Source of the DNA: Paraburkholderia sp. BL25I1N1 | GTDB lineage: Bacteria; Pseudomonadota; Gammaproteobacteria; Burkholderiales; Burkholderiaceae | Direction of reading: 5' to 3' | NCBI RefSeq assembly: GCF_003002025.1 | Contig: NZ_PVZB01000017.1 | Span: 1 to 64,000 of the forward strand | DNA length: 64,000 bases | In this document: in pieces, positions 1 through 9,044 of the stretch | Layout of the letters: each line of letters starts with the position of its first letter | How positions within the stretch are numbered: the stretch's first letter is position 1 | Program-made: the position numbers and the translations under genes | The notes under the pieces: model-generated | The model's database searches: none | Told to the model about the DNA's origin: nothing | What the model saw: only the letters and a program-made list of their open reading frames with translations

Positions 1-513
1 AAGGGGCTGGCCGAGGCGATCGGCACGGCGTACCCGCGCACGGCCGTGCAGACCTGCATCGTGCACCTGATCCGCAACAGCCTGGAATACGCCAGCTACA
101 AGGACCGCAAAAGCGTCGCCGCAGCGCTGCGTCCGGTCTATGCCGCCGCGAACGAACAGGCCGCGCAGCAGGCCCTGGAGGCCTTTGCCGAAGGGCCATG
201 GGGTGCGAAGTATCCGACCATCGTGCAGTCGTGGCGACGGGCGTGGGAGAACGTCACACCGTTCTTCGTGTTTCCGCCCGACATACGCCGTGTCGTCTAC
301 ACCACGAATGCCATTGAGAGCCTGAACATGCAACTACGCAAGATCATCAAGACCCGCGGTCACTTCCCCAACGACGAGGCCGCCATCAAGCTACTGTGGC
401 TGGCATTGCGCAACGTGCTGGCGAAGTCTGTACGGGCGGCATTCGACTGGTCCTCCGCCATGAACCAGTTCGCTATTCTGTTTGGAGAGCGTTTTACCAA
501 CGCACGCGGGTAA
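1..513 (+). CDS. IS256-family (mutator-type) transposase, C-terminal part
   Basis: The reading frame is open from base 1 (KGLAEAIGTAYPRTAVQTC) to the TAA at 511-513, so the 5' part is cut by the window edge. The conserved block CIVHLIRNS followed by a YxxxKDRK-like stretch, and the motif VVYTTNAIESLN with the last acidic residue of the DDE triad, are characteristic of the IS256/MULE transposase family. The C-terminal run LWLALRN also fits. About 170 residues of a protein usually near 400 residues are visible. The frame is intact here, so the element may be functional, but this cannot be judged without the rest. Confidence 0.9.
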   Translation, partial: KGLAEAIGTAYPRTAVQTCIVHLIRNSLEYASYKDRKSVAAALRPVYAAANEQAAQQALEAFAEGPWGAKYPTIVQSWRRAWENVTPFFVFPPDIRRVVYTTNAIESLNMQLRKIIKTRGHFPNDEAAIKLLWLALRNVLAKSVRAAFDWSSAMNQFAILFGERFTNARG

Positions 514-553
514 CTCCGCTAACCGCCTCGCACACAAAAATGCGGACAGGTTC
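1..553 (+). mobile_element. Right end of an IS256-family insertion sequence
   Basis: Transposase C-terminus followed by about 40 bases of AT-richer DNA ending in ATGCGGACAGGTTC. Read from the outside in, this is GAACCTGTCCGCAT, which fits an IS256-type terminal inverted repeat. The boundary is placed at 553 because from 554 the sequence matches the distal arm of a chromosomal inverted repeat (943-1060). The left end lies outside the window, so the second terminal repeat and the 8-9 bp target duplication cannot be checked. Confidence 0.75.
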
Positions 554-1060
554 TTGCCGCGGCAAAGAAAGTAGGCAAAGAAAGCCGCTTCACACCGCCA
601 GCTCATAAGCGGGTCCCTCGGCTTGGAGGGGGCGCTGGCCCATCTGGAATCTGTGCCCCCGCATATTCAGCCTCAGTGACAAGGCCGTCATTCTTCCGGC
701 GGCGCTGCGCGCGCCGTCGCGGTAATTCTCCAAACCATCGGTTCGCTCTTGTGCTCAGTACTTCCTGAGTTGCCAGTCCCCATCCGTACCAACTTCTCCA
801 GCCCTCATCGTTTCGGCGTTCATGCCAAAACGACGTCGTCGGCCCACCGCGCACGAAAAACCCAATTGACTTACGCAGTCCCTTCCGGCGAGCGCGCAGC
901 GCGAGGCGGGAGGTATGACTGCTGTGTCACAAGCGTCGAATGTGCGAGGGCACAGATTCCAGATGCGCCACTACTGCGGCTGCGCGGGGGACCCGCTTAT
1001 GGGCTCGCGGTGTGAAGCGGCTTTCTTTGCCTACTTTCTTTGCCGCGGCAAAGAAAGTAG
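554..1060. repeat. Long imperfect inverted repeat (arms 554-663 and 943-1060)
   Basis: The two arms are reverse complements with long identical blocks: GGCAAAGAAAGTAGGCAAAG, AAGCCGCTTCACACCG, ATAAGCGGGTCCC and CATCTGGAATCTGTGCCC all recur in inverted orientation. The arms differ mainly in the middle (around 620-640 against 970-995). They flank about 280 bases with no convincing gene. The left arm is interrupted at 553/554 by the IS256-type element. I associate sequences of this kind with dispersed intergenic repeats of Burkholderia and Paraburkholderia (from memory, not searched). Confidence 0.8.
1031..1060. repeat. Perfect 30-bp palindrome
   Basis: The half-site CTACTTTCTTTGCCG is followed directly by its exact reverse complement, with no spacer. 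It is preceded by a further CTTTCTTTGC copy at 1021-1030. The same palindrome is present in truncated form at 554-574, where the IS element cut it. It could be a protein-binding site or a mobile palindromic unit; nothing in the sequence decides between these. Confidence 0.85.
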
Positions 1061-1458
1061 GTGCCGCCCCGCACAGGGGCAACGCCAATAGACCACCATG
1101 AATGCAAGGAAAGGCCAACCCCGCAGAGAACACAGACACAAAAATCCGAGCCGGCGCAGACCCAAAACCCCAAATCCCCGCCAGTAAGTTGCCACTACTT
1201 TGCCGTCGCCAACTCCGCCGATCAGCGAGCTTCACTCACAAACAGAAACCACCTGCACGGAACATCGCCAAACCCCAGCGCCGCAGGCAAAAAACGCGCA
1301 TCGAACCCCTAGTGCACAGCACGAAATAAACCGCTAATCTCGACCCCGCAAGCCCGCCAAGAGCCGCGCGCAGCGCAAAAAAATCCGCGCCACCCGACTG
1401 AAAACGGCCCTAAAAAGCCACCCCGCGCAGCGGCAAAAAAGCACCCCTGGAGTACCCT
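1061..1458. other. Intergenic DNA upstream of bioA, no gene seen
   Basis: A-rich and C-rich non-coding DNA. Short open frames exist, but none has a ribosome binding site, recognisable product or codon bias matching its neighbours. The promoter of the biotin operon should lie here; I cannot point to a convincing -35/-10 pair. Confidence 0.5.
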
Positions 1459-2820
1459 TTGGAAAACGCAGCACTACCATCAGCATCCCCCGAAGACTGG
1501 ATCGCCCGCAGCCTCCGCGCCGTCTGGCACCCCTGCACGCAGATGAAGCACCACGAACGCCTGCCCCTCGTGCCCCTCGCGCGCGGCCAGGGCGCGTGGC
1601 TCTATGACCGCGCCGGCCATCGTTATCTGGATGCCATCAGCTCCTGGTGGGTCAACCTGTTCGGCCACGCCAACCCGCGCATCAACGCGGCACTGAAAGA
1701 CCAGCTCGACACGCTAGAACACGCCATGCTCGCCGGCTGCACGCACGAACCGGCCATCGAACTCGCCGAGCGGCTCAGCGCGCTGACAAGCAACACGCTG
1801 GGCCACGCATTCTTCGCATCAGATGGCGCATCCGCCGTCGAAATCGCCCTGAAGATGAGCTTCCACTCGTGGCGCAATCGCGGTTTCGCGGACAAGCAGG
1901 AATTCGTCTGCATAGCCAATAGCTACCACGGCGAAACCATCGGCGCGCTCGGCGTCACCGATGTCGCGCTCTTCAAGGACGCCTACGATCCGCTGATCCG
2001 TCACGCGCATGTTGTCGCATCGCCCGACGCCCGCCTCGCGCAGCCAGGTGAAAGCGCCGCCGACGTCGCGCGCCGCGCGCTCGATAACGTTCGCTCGCTG
2101 TTCGACGCGCGCGCCACGAAAATCGCCGCGCTAATCGTCGAGCCGCTCGTGCAGTGCGCGGCCGGCATGGCCATGCACGACGCGTCGTATATCGCCGGAT
2201 TGCGCGCCTTGTGCGACCAATACGGTGTGCATCTGATCGCCGATGAAATCGCCGTCGGCTGCGGACGCACCGGCACCTTCTTCGCCTGCGAACAGGCCGG
2301 CATCTGGCCGGACTTTTTATGTCTGTCGAAAGGGATCAGCGGCGGCTATCTGCCGCTTTCCATCGTGCTGTCGCGTGACGAAATCTTCGCGGCTTTCTAT
2401 CACGACGACACCGCGCGCGGCTTCCTGCACTCGCACTCGTACACCGGCAATCCGCTCGCGTGTCGCGCGGCGCTCGCCACGCTCGATCTGTTCGCGAGCG
2501 ACAACGTGCTCGCCGCCAACGCGCAAAAATCCGCGAAGCTGAAGGCCGCACTCATGCCGCTCGCCGAGCACAAGCAAGTCCGCAATCTGCGCCAGTGCGG
2601 CACGATCTTCGCCTTCGACGCCGTGATCGACGACGCCCAGCAAGCCAAAACATTCTCGCGCCGCTTCTTCGAAAACGCGCTGCAGCGTGAACTGCTGCTG
2701 CGGCCGATTTCGACCACGGTGTATCTGATGCCTCCTTATATCCTCGACGACGAAGAACTTACGCTGCTCGCCTTGCGCACGCGCGAAACTTTCGAAGCCA
2801 CGCTCGCGGAGACCCGCTAA
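1459..2820 (+). CDS. bioA: Adenosylmethionine-8-amino-7-oxononanoate aminotransferase BioA
   Basis: PLP enzyme that transfers an amino group from S-adenosylmethionine to KAPA, giving DAPA, the third-last step of biotin synthesis (cytosol). The class III aminotransferase features are visible: WHPCTQM near residue 23, SSWWVN at 61-66, [10 protein letters not shown] near 123, the PLP-aspartate segment DEIAVG at 262-267 and the Schiff-base lysine in [12 protein letters not shown] (Lys291). Length of 453 aa is slightly above the family's usual 430. The start is TTG at 1459 with a weak CTGGAG 6 bases upstream; the next ATG would remove the conserved WHPCTQM segment. The stop overlaps the bioF start, so translation is probably coupled. 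Confidence 0.96.
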   Translation: MENAALPSASPEDWIARSLRAVWHPCTQMKHHERLPLVPLARGQGAWLYDRAGHRYLDAISSWWVNLFGHANPRINAALKDQLDTLEHAMLAGCTHEPAIELAERLSALTSNTLGHAFFASDGASAVEIALKMSFHSWRNRGFADKQEFVCIANSYHGETIGALGVTDVALFKDAYDPLIRHAHVVASPDARLAQPGESAADVARRALDNVRSLFDARATKIAALIVEPLVQCAAGMAMHDASYIAGLRALCDQYGVHLIADEIAVGCGRTGTFFACEQAGIWPDFLCLSKGISGGYLPLSIVLSRDEIFAAFYHDDTARGFLHSHSYTGNPLACRAALATLDLFASDNVLAANAQKSAKLKAALMPLAEHKQVRNLRQCGTIFAFDAVIDDAQQAKTFSRRFFENALQRELLLRPISTTVYLMPPYILDDEELTLLALRTRETFEATLAETR

Positions 2821-4004
2821 TGCACCTGCTCGACAGGCTCACCGAAGGCCTCAAGGAAATCGATGCGCGCGGCTTGTGCCGTCGCCGCCGCACTGCCGAA
2901 ACGCCATGCGCCGCGCACATGACGGTGGACGGCCGCGAAATCATCGGCTTCGCCAGTAACGACTATCTCGGCCTCGCCGCGCATCCGCAACTCATTGCGG
3001 CGATCGCCGAAGGCGCGCAGCGTTATGGCGCGGGCAGCGGTGGCTCTCATCTGCTCGGCGGCCACTCGCGCGCGCACGCGCAGCTCGAAGACGATCTCGC
3101 AGAATTCGCGGGCGGCTTCGTCGACAATGCTCGTGCGCTCTACTTCAGCACCGGCTATATGGCGAATCTCGCCACGCTCACCGCGCTCGCGGGCCGCGGC
3201 ACGACGCTTTTCTCCGATGCGCTCAATCACGCCTCGCTGATCGACGGCGCGCGCCTGTCCCGGGCCGACGTGCAGATCTACCCGCACTGCGATACAGAAG
3301 CGCTGAGCGCGATGCTCGAAGCCTCGGAGGCCGACGTCAAGGTGATCGTCTCCGATACCGTCTTCAGCATGGACGGCGATATCGCACCGCTGCCGCGTCT
3401 GCTGGAACTCGCGGAGCAACACGGCGCATGGCTGATCGTCGACGACGCGCACGGTTTCGGCGTGCTCGGCCCGCAAGGCCGCGGCGCGATCGCGCAAGCC
3501 GCGCTCCGTTCGCCGAACCTCATTTCAATCGGCACGCTCGGCAAAGCGGCCGGCGTCTCCGGCGCGTTCGTCGCCGCCCATGAAACCGTGATCGAATGGC
3601 TCGTGCAGCGCGCGCGTCCGTACATCTTCACCACGGCGTCGGTGCCGGCCGCGGCGCACGCGGTGTCGGCGAGCTTGCGCATCATCGGTGGCGAGGAAGG
3701 CGACGCGCGCCGCGCGCATCTTCAGCAACTGATCGAACGCACGCGCGCCATGCTGAAGGCGACGCCCTGGCTACCGGTCGACTCGCATACTGCCGTGCAG
3801 CCGCTCATCATCGGCGCGAACGACGCCACGCTCGACATCGCGGCCACGCTCGATCGGGCGGGTCTGTGGGTGCCGGCGATCCGTCCGCCCACCGTGCCCG
3901 CCGGCACGTCGCGTTTGCGTATTTCGCTGTCGGCCGCGCACTCGCAAGCGGACCTCGACCGGCTCGAAGCCGGCTTGCAGCAACTCGGAGCGAAAGCGGC
4001 ATGA
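2820..4004 (+). CDS. bioF: 8-amino-7-oxononanoate synthase BioF
   Basis: PLP-dependent alpha-oxoamine synthase that condenses pimeloyl-thioester with L-alanine to give KAPA. Visible features are FASNDYLGL near residue 44, [12 protein letters not shown] at 72-83, the cofactor motif VDDAHGFG at 207-214 and the PLP lysine in [11 protein letters not shown] (Lys242). At 394 aa it is the usual length. Its ATG shares one base with the bioA stop (TAATG), and its TGA overlaps the bioD ATG, so A-F-D form one tightly coupled transcript. Confidence 0.97.
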   Translation: MHLLDRLTEGLKEIDARGLCRRRRTAETPCAAHMTVDGREIIGFASNDYLGLAAHPQLIAAIAEGAQRYGAGSGGSHLLGGHSRAHAQLEDDLAEFAGGFVDNARALYFSTGYMANLATLTALAGRGTTLFSDALNHASLIDGARLSRADVQIYPHCDTEALSAMLEASEADVKVIVSDTVFSMDGDIAPLPRLLELAEQHGAWLIVDDAHGFGVLGPQGRGAIAQAALRSPNLISIGTLGKAAGVSGAFVAAHETVIEWLVQRARPYIFTTASVPAAAHAVSASLRIIGGEEGDARRAHLQQLIERTRAMLKATPWLPVDSHTAVQPLIIGANDATLDIAATLDRAGLWVPAIRPPTVPAGTSRLRISLSAAHSQADLDRLEAGLQQLGAKAA

Positions 4005-4744
4005 GTAGCACAGTTCAACACGCACTGTCTTTATTCGTCACCGGCACCGATACGGAAATCGGCAAGACGTTCGTCTCGTCGGCGCTGTTGCGCGGCTTCG
4101 TCCGCGAAGGCCTGCAAGCCGCCGCGATGAAGCCGATCGCCGCCGGCGCGTTCGAGCTGAACGGTGTGCTGCATAACGAAGACGCGGATCAACTCGACGC
4201 CGCGTCGAACGTGTTGCTGCCGCCCGCGATGCGCACGCCGTATCTGCTGAAGGAACCGGCCGCGCCGCATATCGCGGCCGCACTGGAAAACGTTACGTTC
4301 GATCTCGACCACATCGTCGATTGTCACGCGCAGGCGCTGAAGCGCGCGGAGATCGTGGTCGTGGAAGGCGTCGGTGGCTTTCGTGTGCCGTTGACGGCCA
4401 CTCAGGACACCGCCGATCTCGCCGTCGCATTGAAGCTGCCGGTCGTGCTCGTGGTCGGCATGCGGCTCGGCTGCATCAGCCATGCGCTGCTCACCGCCGA
4501 AGCAATCGCCGCGCGCGGGCTCATGCTCGCCGGCTGGGTCGCGAATCGCATCGATCCGGACATGACGTTCCCCGACGAAAACATCGCATCGATCCGCGAG
4601 CATCTGGCACGTGAATACGACGCACCGTTGCTCGGCATCGTGCCGAATCTGAACCCAGCGTCGCCCGAACTTGCGGCGGACCAACTCGACATCAAACGGC
4701 TTTTGCAGACGCTGCGGCACACGCAAACGCATTCGCAGCGCTAA
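4001..4744 (+). CDS. bioD: Dethiobiotin synthetase BioD
   Basis: ATP-dependent carboxylase that closes the ureido ring of DAPA to form dethiobiotin. The P-loop is GTDTEIGKT at residues 15-23 near the N-terminus, and [12 protein letters not shown] marks the Switch-like region of the family. Starting at the ATG at 4001 (ATGA overlap with bioF) gives 247 aa, close to the usual 225-240. The frame is open far upstream, but only as a shadow of bioF. It is followed 33 bases later by bioB. Confidence 0.96.
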   Translation: MSSTVQHALSLFVTGTDTEIGKTFVSSALLRGFVREGLQAAAMKPIAAGAFELNGVLHNEDADQLDAASNVLLPPAMRTPYLLKEPAAPHIAAALENVTFDLDHIVDCHAQALKRAEIVVVEGVGGFRVPLTATQDTADLAVALKLPVVLVVGMRLGCISHALLTAEAIAARGLMLAGWVANRIDPDMTFPDENIASIREHLAREYDAPLLGIVPNLNPASPELAADQLDIKRLLQTLRHTQTHSQR

Positions 4745-4777
4745 AAACTCACATATCCATCCATGAGGATTGACGAC

Positions 4778-5863
4778 ATGACGCAACTGAACATCGCTCC
4801 CACGCCCGCCGACACAGCCGCGGCAAACCACAACGCCAACGCCGCAGCCGGCGCGAAACAGGTGGCGCGCTGGCGCGTCGCCGACATCGTCGCGTTGTAC
4901 GAACTGCCGTTCAACGACCTGATGTTCAAGGCGCAGCAAACCCATCGCGAGCATTTCGACGCGAACACCGTGCAACTGTCCACGCTGCTGTCGATCAAGA
5001 CCGGTGGCTGCGAGGAAGATTGCGCGTACTGCCCGCAGTCGGTGCATCACGATACGGGCCTGCAGGCCGACAAGCTGATGCCGGTCGACGAAGTGCTCGC
5101 CGCCGCCAAGGTCGCCAAGGAAAACGGCGCGACGCGCTTCTGCATGGGCGCCGCCTGGCGCAATCCGAAAGACCGCCACCTCGAACCGATCAAGGACATG
5201 ATTCGCGGGGTGAAGGCAATGGGTCTGGAAACCTGCGTCACGCTCGGCATGCTCGAAACGCACCAGGCGCAAGGGCTGCGTGAAGCGGGCCTGGACTACT
5301 ACAACCACAACCTCGACACGTCGCCGGAATTCTACGGACAGATCATTTCGACGCGCACGTATCAGGACCGCCTCGACACGCTCGAACGCGTGCGTGACGC
5401 AGGCATCAACGTGTGCTGCGGCGGGATTGTGGGTCTGGGTGAATCGCGTCGTGAGCGTGCCGGTCTGATCGCGCAACTGGCGAACATGGAGCCGTATCCG
5501 GAATCGGTGCCCATCAACAATCTGGTGCAGGTGGAAGGCACACCGCTGACCGGCACTGAAGCGATCGACCCGTTCGAATTCGTCCGTACGATCGCGATTG
5601 CGCGCATCACCATGCCGCGCGCGATGGTGCGTCTGTCCGCAGGCCGCGAACAGATGGACGAAGCGTTGCAGGCGCTGTGCTTCCTCGCCGGCGCGAACTC
5701 GATTTTCTACGGCGATCAATTGCTGACTACCAGCAACCCGCAAGCAGAGGCCGACCGCAAGCTGCTTGAACGTCTTGGCATTCGCGCCGAGGCCGCGCAG
5801 CAAATGCCGCTCGATCAAAGCGGCTGCGAACATGGCTGTGATAAGCACGCTGCGCCGAAGTGA
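4778..5863 (+). CDS. bioB: Biotin synthase BioB
   Basis: Radical-SAM enzyme that inserts sulfur into dethiobiotin. The SAM-cluster motif CEEDCAYC gives Cys78, Cys82 and Cys85. It is preceded by TLLSIKTGG and followed by the conserved CPQS, and later [13 protein letters not shown] and [11 protein letters not shown] are typical of BioB. The start is set at the ATG at 4778 because GAGG lies 9 bases upstream; an in-frame ATG at 4763 contains that GAGG within its own codons and lacks a site of its own. The N-terminal 25 residues are Ala/Asn-rich and poorly conserved. At 361 aa it is slightly long. It is the last gene of bioAFDB and is followed by a strong terminator. Confidence 0.96.
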   Translation: MTQLNIAPTPADTAAANHNANAAAGAKQVARWRVADIVALYELPFNDLMFKAQQTHREHFDANTVQLSTLLSIKTGGCEEDCAYCPQSVHHDTGLQADKLMPVDEVLAAAKVAKENGATRFCMGAAWRNPKDRHLEPIKDMIRGVKAMGLETCVTLGMLETHQAQGLREAGLDYYNHNLDTSPEFYGQIISTRTYQDRLDTLERVRDAGINVCCGGIVGLGESRRERAGLIAQLANMEPYPESVPINNLVQVEGTPLTGTEAIDPFEFVRTIAIARITMPRAMVRLSAGREQMDEALQALCFLAGANSIFYGDQLLTTSNPQAEADRKLLERLGIRAEAAQQMPLDQSGCEHGCDKHAAPK

Positions 5864-5900
5864 GCGTATGCGCCGCGTGAGATAAAGCACGCGCGATAAA

Positions 5901-5934
5901 AAAGGCTGCCTCGTTGTTTGAGGCAGCCTTTTTA
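5901..5934. terminator. Bidirectional intrinsic terminator between bioB and sbp
   Basis: A perfect 12-bp stem (AAAGGCTGCCTC with GAGGCAGCCTTT) has a 7-base loop, with T residues on the right and A residues on the left. It lies 38 bases after bioB and 20 bases beyond the sbp stop on the other strand, so it can serve both. Confidence 0.92.
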
Positions 5935-5954
5935 CTTACTGACGAAGCGCGGAC

Positions 5955-6980
5955 TTACTTCTTATCCACGATGATCTGATCAAACGTCCCGCCATCGGAG
6001 AAATGGGTTTGCTGCGCTTTCTGCCAGCTACCGAACATCTCTTCCACCGTGAACGTCTTGATCGGTTTGAACTCTGCGACGTGCTTCGCGAGCACGGTCT
6101 TGTCACGCGGACGCAGATGATGTTGCGCGATGATGTCCTGCGCGGCCGGCGACCATAGATAGTCGAGATACGCCTGCGCTTCCTTGCGCGTCCCGCGCTT
6201 GTCGACCACCTTGTCGACGATCGACACCGGCGGCGCCGCCAGCAAGCTCACCGACGGATACACCGCCTCGAAATTGGCCCCGCCCACGCCCGTGTCCATC
6301 AGCGCGACTTCGTTTTCGAACGTCACCAGCACGTCGCCGATGCCGCGTTGCGTAAAGGTGGTCGTTGCGCCGCGGCCGCCCGTGTCGAGCACCGGCACGT
6401 TCCTGAAGATCTCTTTTTCGAAGTCGAGCGCCTGCGCGTCGGTGCCGCCGTGTTGCTTGCGATAACCCCATGCGGCCAGATACGTGTAGCGTCCGTTACC
6501 CGAAGTCTTCGGATTCGCGATGATCACCTGCACGCCGGGTTTGGCGAGATCGTCCCAGTCCTTGATGTGTTTCGGATTGCCCTTGCGCACGAGGAACACC
6601 ATCGTCGTGGTGTACGGCGCGCTGTCGTCCGGCAGGCGCGCGCGCCAGTTCGCCGGCACCAGTTGACCTTTCTCGGCGAGCAGGTCGATGTCGTTCGGCT
6701 GGTTCATCGTCACCACGTCGGCCTGCAGGCCTTGCAGCACCGACAGCGCCTGCGCGCTCGACGCGCCATGCGACTGGCGGATCGATATGTTCTCGCCACT
6801 CTTCTGCTTGTACGCCGCGATGAAGCCGGCGTTGATGTCCTTGTACAACTCGCGCGTCACGTCGTACGAGACGTTGAGCAGCGATGTATCCGCGTGCGCC
6901 GTCGACATGCCCGCCAGCGCGAGCGTGATTGCCGTCATGCCGGCTGCCAGCCAGCGCGATGTCTCCGTCTTGCCTGCCAT
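5955..6980 (-). CDS. sbp: Periplasmic sulfate-binding protein Sbp
   Basis: Solute-binding component of a sulfate/thiosulfate ABC importer. A signal peptide is clear (charged start, hydrophobic residues 11-25, cleavage after STAHA near residue 30). The mature protein opens with LLNVSYDVTRELY and contains SHGASSAQA and VVTMNQPNDIDLLA, typical of the CysP/Sbp family. At 341 aa it has the usual size. It stands alone: no cysT, cysW or cysA genes follow, so the permease must be encoded elsewhere or this is an extra copy. The promoter should lie in 6981-7115. Confidence 0.93.
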   Translation of the reverse strand: MAGKTETSRWLAAGMTAITLALAGMSTAHADTSLLNVSYDVTRELYKDINAGFIAAYKQKSGENISIRQSHGASSAQALSVLQGLQADVVTMNQPNDIDLLAEKGQLVPANWRARLPDDSAPYTTTMVFLVRKGNPKHIKDWDDLAKPGVQVIIANPKTSGNGRYTYLAAWGYRKQHGGTDAQALDFEKEIFRNVPVLDTGGRGATTTFTQRGIGDVLVTFENEVALMDTGVGGANFEAVYPSVSLLAAPPVSIVDKVVDKRGTRKEAQAYLDYLWSPAAQDIIAQHHLRPRDKTVLAKHVAEFKPIKTFTVEEMFGSWQKAQQTHFSDGGTFDQIIVDKK

Positions 6981-7115
6981 CTTGTCCCCGCCTGTCGATG
7001 ATGAAAACCAGTGGCCGCACGAACGTGCAGCGTGAAGCGGGATTCTAACGGATCGCTTACTTGGCCAGTGATCCGTTCGCGCGTCACTCGATGCACGAAC
7101 GCCGCGCCCAATCAG

Positions 7116-7718
7116 TCACACGAACGCTTGCTGTACAGCCTCGAACGACTCCTCGCGAAAGCGCAGCGGCGCCGCGCAGTGCACGAGCGTATCGACGAAA
7201 TATTTCGCGCGCGGCCACGGACCGAAGCCGGCTGCCGTGTTGATATGCCCCGCGTCGCCGAGATTGACGAACGCGCTGCCGAAACGCTGCGCGAGATCGC
7301 GCGAGCCGGCGAGCGGCATCCACGGATCGGTTTCGCTGCCGATCAGGATCGACGGCACGCCGAGACGCCGCGCGTCGAACGCTCCCGCGAAGGCGAATTT
7401 CCGCGGACTCGCGGGCGCGACGAACAGCACGCCGACCACGTCGTTCGCATACGACGCCTGCTGCAATGCATACGCAGTCGCGAGGCAGCCGAAGCTGTGC
7501 GCTGCCAGCACGAACGGCCCACGCTCGCGCGCCAGCAGATCGCGCAGCGATTTCGACCACAGCGCGAGGTCCGGCGCGTCCCAGTCGGCTTGCTCGACGC
7601 GCAACGAGCGCGCGAACTGCCGCTCCAGCCAGCTTTGCCAGTGCGCGCCCTCGCTGCCGTGCAAGCCGGGAACGGTGACGAGCCGCGGCGGCCATATCGA
7701 TTTGGTGCATGAAAGCAT
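7116..7718 (-). CDS. RBBP9/YdeN-family serine hydrolase
   Basis: Small alpha/beta hydrolase of 200 aa. It starts with TVPGLHGSEGAHWQSW, the oxyanion segment typical of the RBBP9/YdeN family. The nucleophile elbow is AHSFGC (Ser75); the acid is probably Asp131 in GSETDPWMP and the base His158 in GDAGHINTAAGFGPW. No signal peptide or membrane segment is visible, so it is cytosolic. The substrate is unknown. It lies 135 bases upstream of sbp in the same direction, so a shared transcript is possible but unproven. Confidence 0.85.
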   Translation of the reverse strand: MLSCTKSIWPPRLVTVPGLHGSEGAHWQSWLERQFARSLRVEQADWDAPDLALWSKSLRDLLARERGPFVLAAHSFGCLATAYALQQASYANDVVGVLFVAPASPRKFAFAGAFDARRLGVPSILIGSETDPWMPLAGSRDLAQRFGSAFVNLGDAGHINTAAGFGPWPRAKYFVDTLVHCAAPLRFREESFEAVQQAFV

Positions 7719-8042
7719 GTGTGTGCCTCGCTGCGGGAATCCGGGTAGTGATTGTCCCGCCGCTCACCGCAAGGGCGAACCAAGTTTTTGTGCTTTGTTT
7801 ATCCGACAAATGCGCAGCCGAACGCGCCGCCAACATGGGCCGCGCGGCGCAAAGCCCACCTCCGAACCGCACGGCCGTACGCAAACGCGCGCGAATCGCG
7901 TCGAAAAAGTAGAATGAAGCCTATCCATAAAAGGAGGAGGCCTCATGCCGCAAGCGTCGTCCGCAACGCCGCAGCCGTCGCGCCGGTCATGCCGTGGCAT
8001 CTTCGTCCCCAGACCCGATTTCGAAGGCGCCTTCCGGACCGT
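7719..8042. other. Divergent intergenic region, no gene seen
   Basis: 324 bases between the start of the hydrolase gene (minus) and the start of the hydroxyacid dehydrogenase gene (plus). The plus frame is open across it in phase with the dehydrogenase, but the translation is Arg-rich and unlike the family, so I treat it as non-coding. Promoters for both genes are expected here. Confidence 0.5.
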
Positions 8043-8984
8043 ATGAAAATCCTCTTCTACATGCCGCATGCCGACGCCGCCGCCTGGCTGCACGATTTCG
8101 CTCGCGCCCTGCCGGATGCCGATCTGCGTGAATGGCAGCCGGGCGATACCGCGCCCGCCGACTTCGCGGTCGTGTGGCGTCCGCCGCGCGAGATGCTGGC
8201 CGGCCGCGACGATCTGCGCGCGATCTTTAATCTCGGCGCCGGCGTCGACGCCATCCTCGCGCTAGAACACGAGCAGCCCGGCACGTTGCCGCGCAACGCG
8301 CAGTTGATCCGTCTCGAAGACACCGGCATGGCGCCGCAAATGGCCGAGTATGTGACGCATGCAGTGCTGCGCTACCTGCGCCGTTTCGACGAGTATCAGA
8401 CGCTGCAGAACAAGCGCCGTTGGGAAGTGCTCGAGCCGCATCCGCGTGACACCTTCACGGTCGGCGTGCTGGGACTCGGTGTGCTCGGCGCGCATGTCGC
8501 ACGAACGCTCGCGGCGTTCGGCCTGCCGGTGCGCGGCTACAGCCGCAGCGCGCGGCAGATCGACGGCATCACGACATTCGCCGGCGAAGCGCAATTCGAC
8601 GCGTTTCTCGACGGCGTGAAAGTGCTGGTCAATCTGCTGCCGCATACTCCGGAGACGGGCGATGTGCTGAACGCGCGCACCTTCGCGAAGCTCGCGCATG
8701 GCGCATATCTGATCAATGTGGCGCGCGGCGCGCATCTGGTCGAACAGGATTTGCTCGACGCCATCGCAAGCGGGCAGATCACCGCCGCCACGCTGGACGT
8801 GTTCCGCGAGGAACCGCTGCCACCGGATCATCTGTTCTGGCAGGAGCCGCGCATCACGATCACGCCGCACGTGTCCGCGCTGACGCTGCGCGAAGAAAGC
8901 GTGGCCCAGGTCGCGCAGAAGATCAACGCGCTCGTGCGCGGCGACACGATCAGCGGCGTGGTGAATATCGAACACGGATACTGA
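8043..8984 (+). CDS. ghrA: Glyoxylate/hydroxypyruvate reductase A-like dehydrogenase
   Basis: D-isomer-specific 2-hydroxyacid dehydrogenase that probably reduces glyoxylate or hydroxypyruvate with NAD(P)H. The nucleotide-binding motif GLGVLG is at residues 144-149. The catalytic Arg228 (NVARGAH), Glu257 (FREEPLP) and His276 (ITPHVSA) are all present. The sequence MKILFYMPHADAAAW and the 313-aa length match the GhrA subgroup (about 312 aa). The ATG at 8043 was chosen over upstream in-frame starts because the family begins at this point. It precedes the HMG-CoA lyase gene by 60 bases. Confidence 0.88.
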   Translation: MKILFYMPHADAAAWLHDFARALPDADLREWQPGDTAPADFAVVWRPPREMLAGRDDLRAIFNLGAGVDAILALEHEQPGTLPRNAQLIRLEDTGMAPQMAEYVTHAVLRYLRRFDEYQTLQNKRRWEVLEPHPRDTFTVGVLGLGVLGAHVARTLAAFGLPVRGYSRSARQIDGITTFAGEAQFDAFLDGVKVLVNLLPHTPETGDVLNARTFAKLAHGAYLINVARGAHLVEQDLLDAIASGQITAATLDVFREEPLPPDHLFWQEPRITITPHVSALTLREESVAQVAQKINALVRGDTISGVVNIEHGY

Positions 8985-9044
8985 ACCCATCGAATCCAGT
9001 TGAAGGAGCGCCGCCATGCGCGGCGTCGACATAGGAGACACATC

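Noticed and set aside
1031-1060. 30-bp palindrome considered as a rho-independent terminator
   Set aside because: There is no T run after the stem on either strand, and no gene ends nearby.
1061-1458. Short plus-strand frames before bioA
   Set aside because: Low-complexity Pro/Arg/Lys/Thr-rich products with no ribosome site.
4031-5890. A 619-codon open frame on the minus strand opposite bioD and bioB
   Set aside because: It is the antisense of two well-supported genes and contains His/Arg-rich sequence of no known family. Long shadow frames are usual at this GC content.
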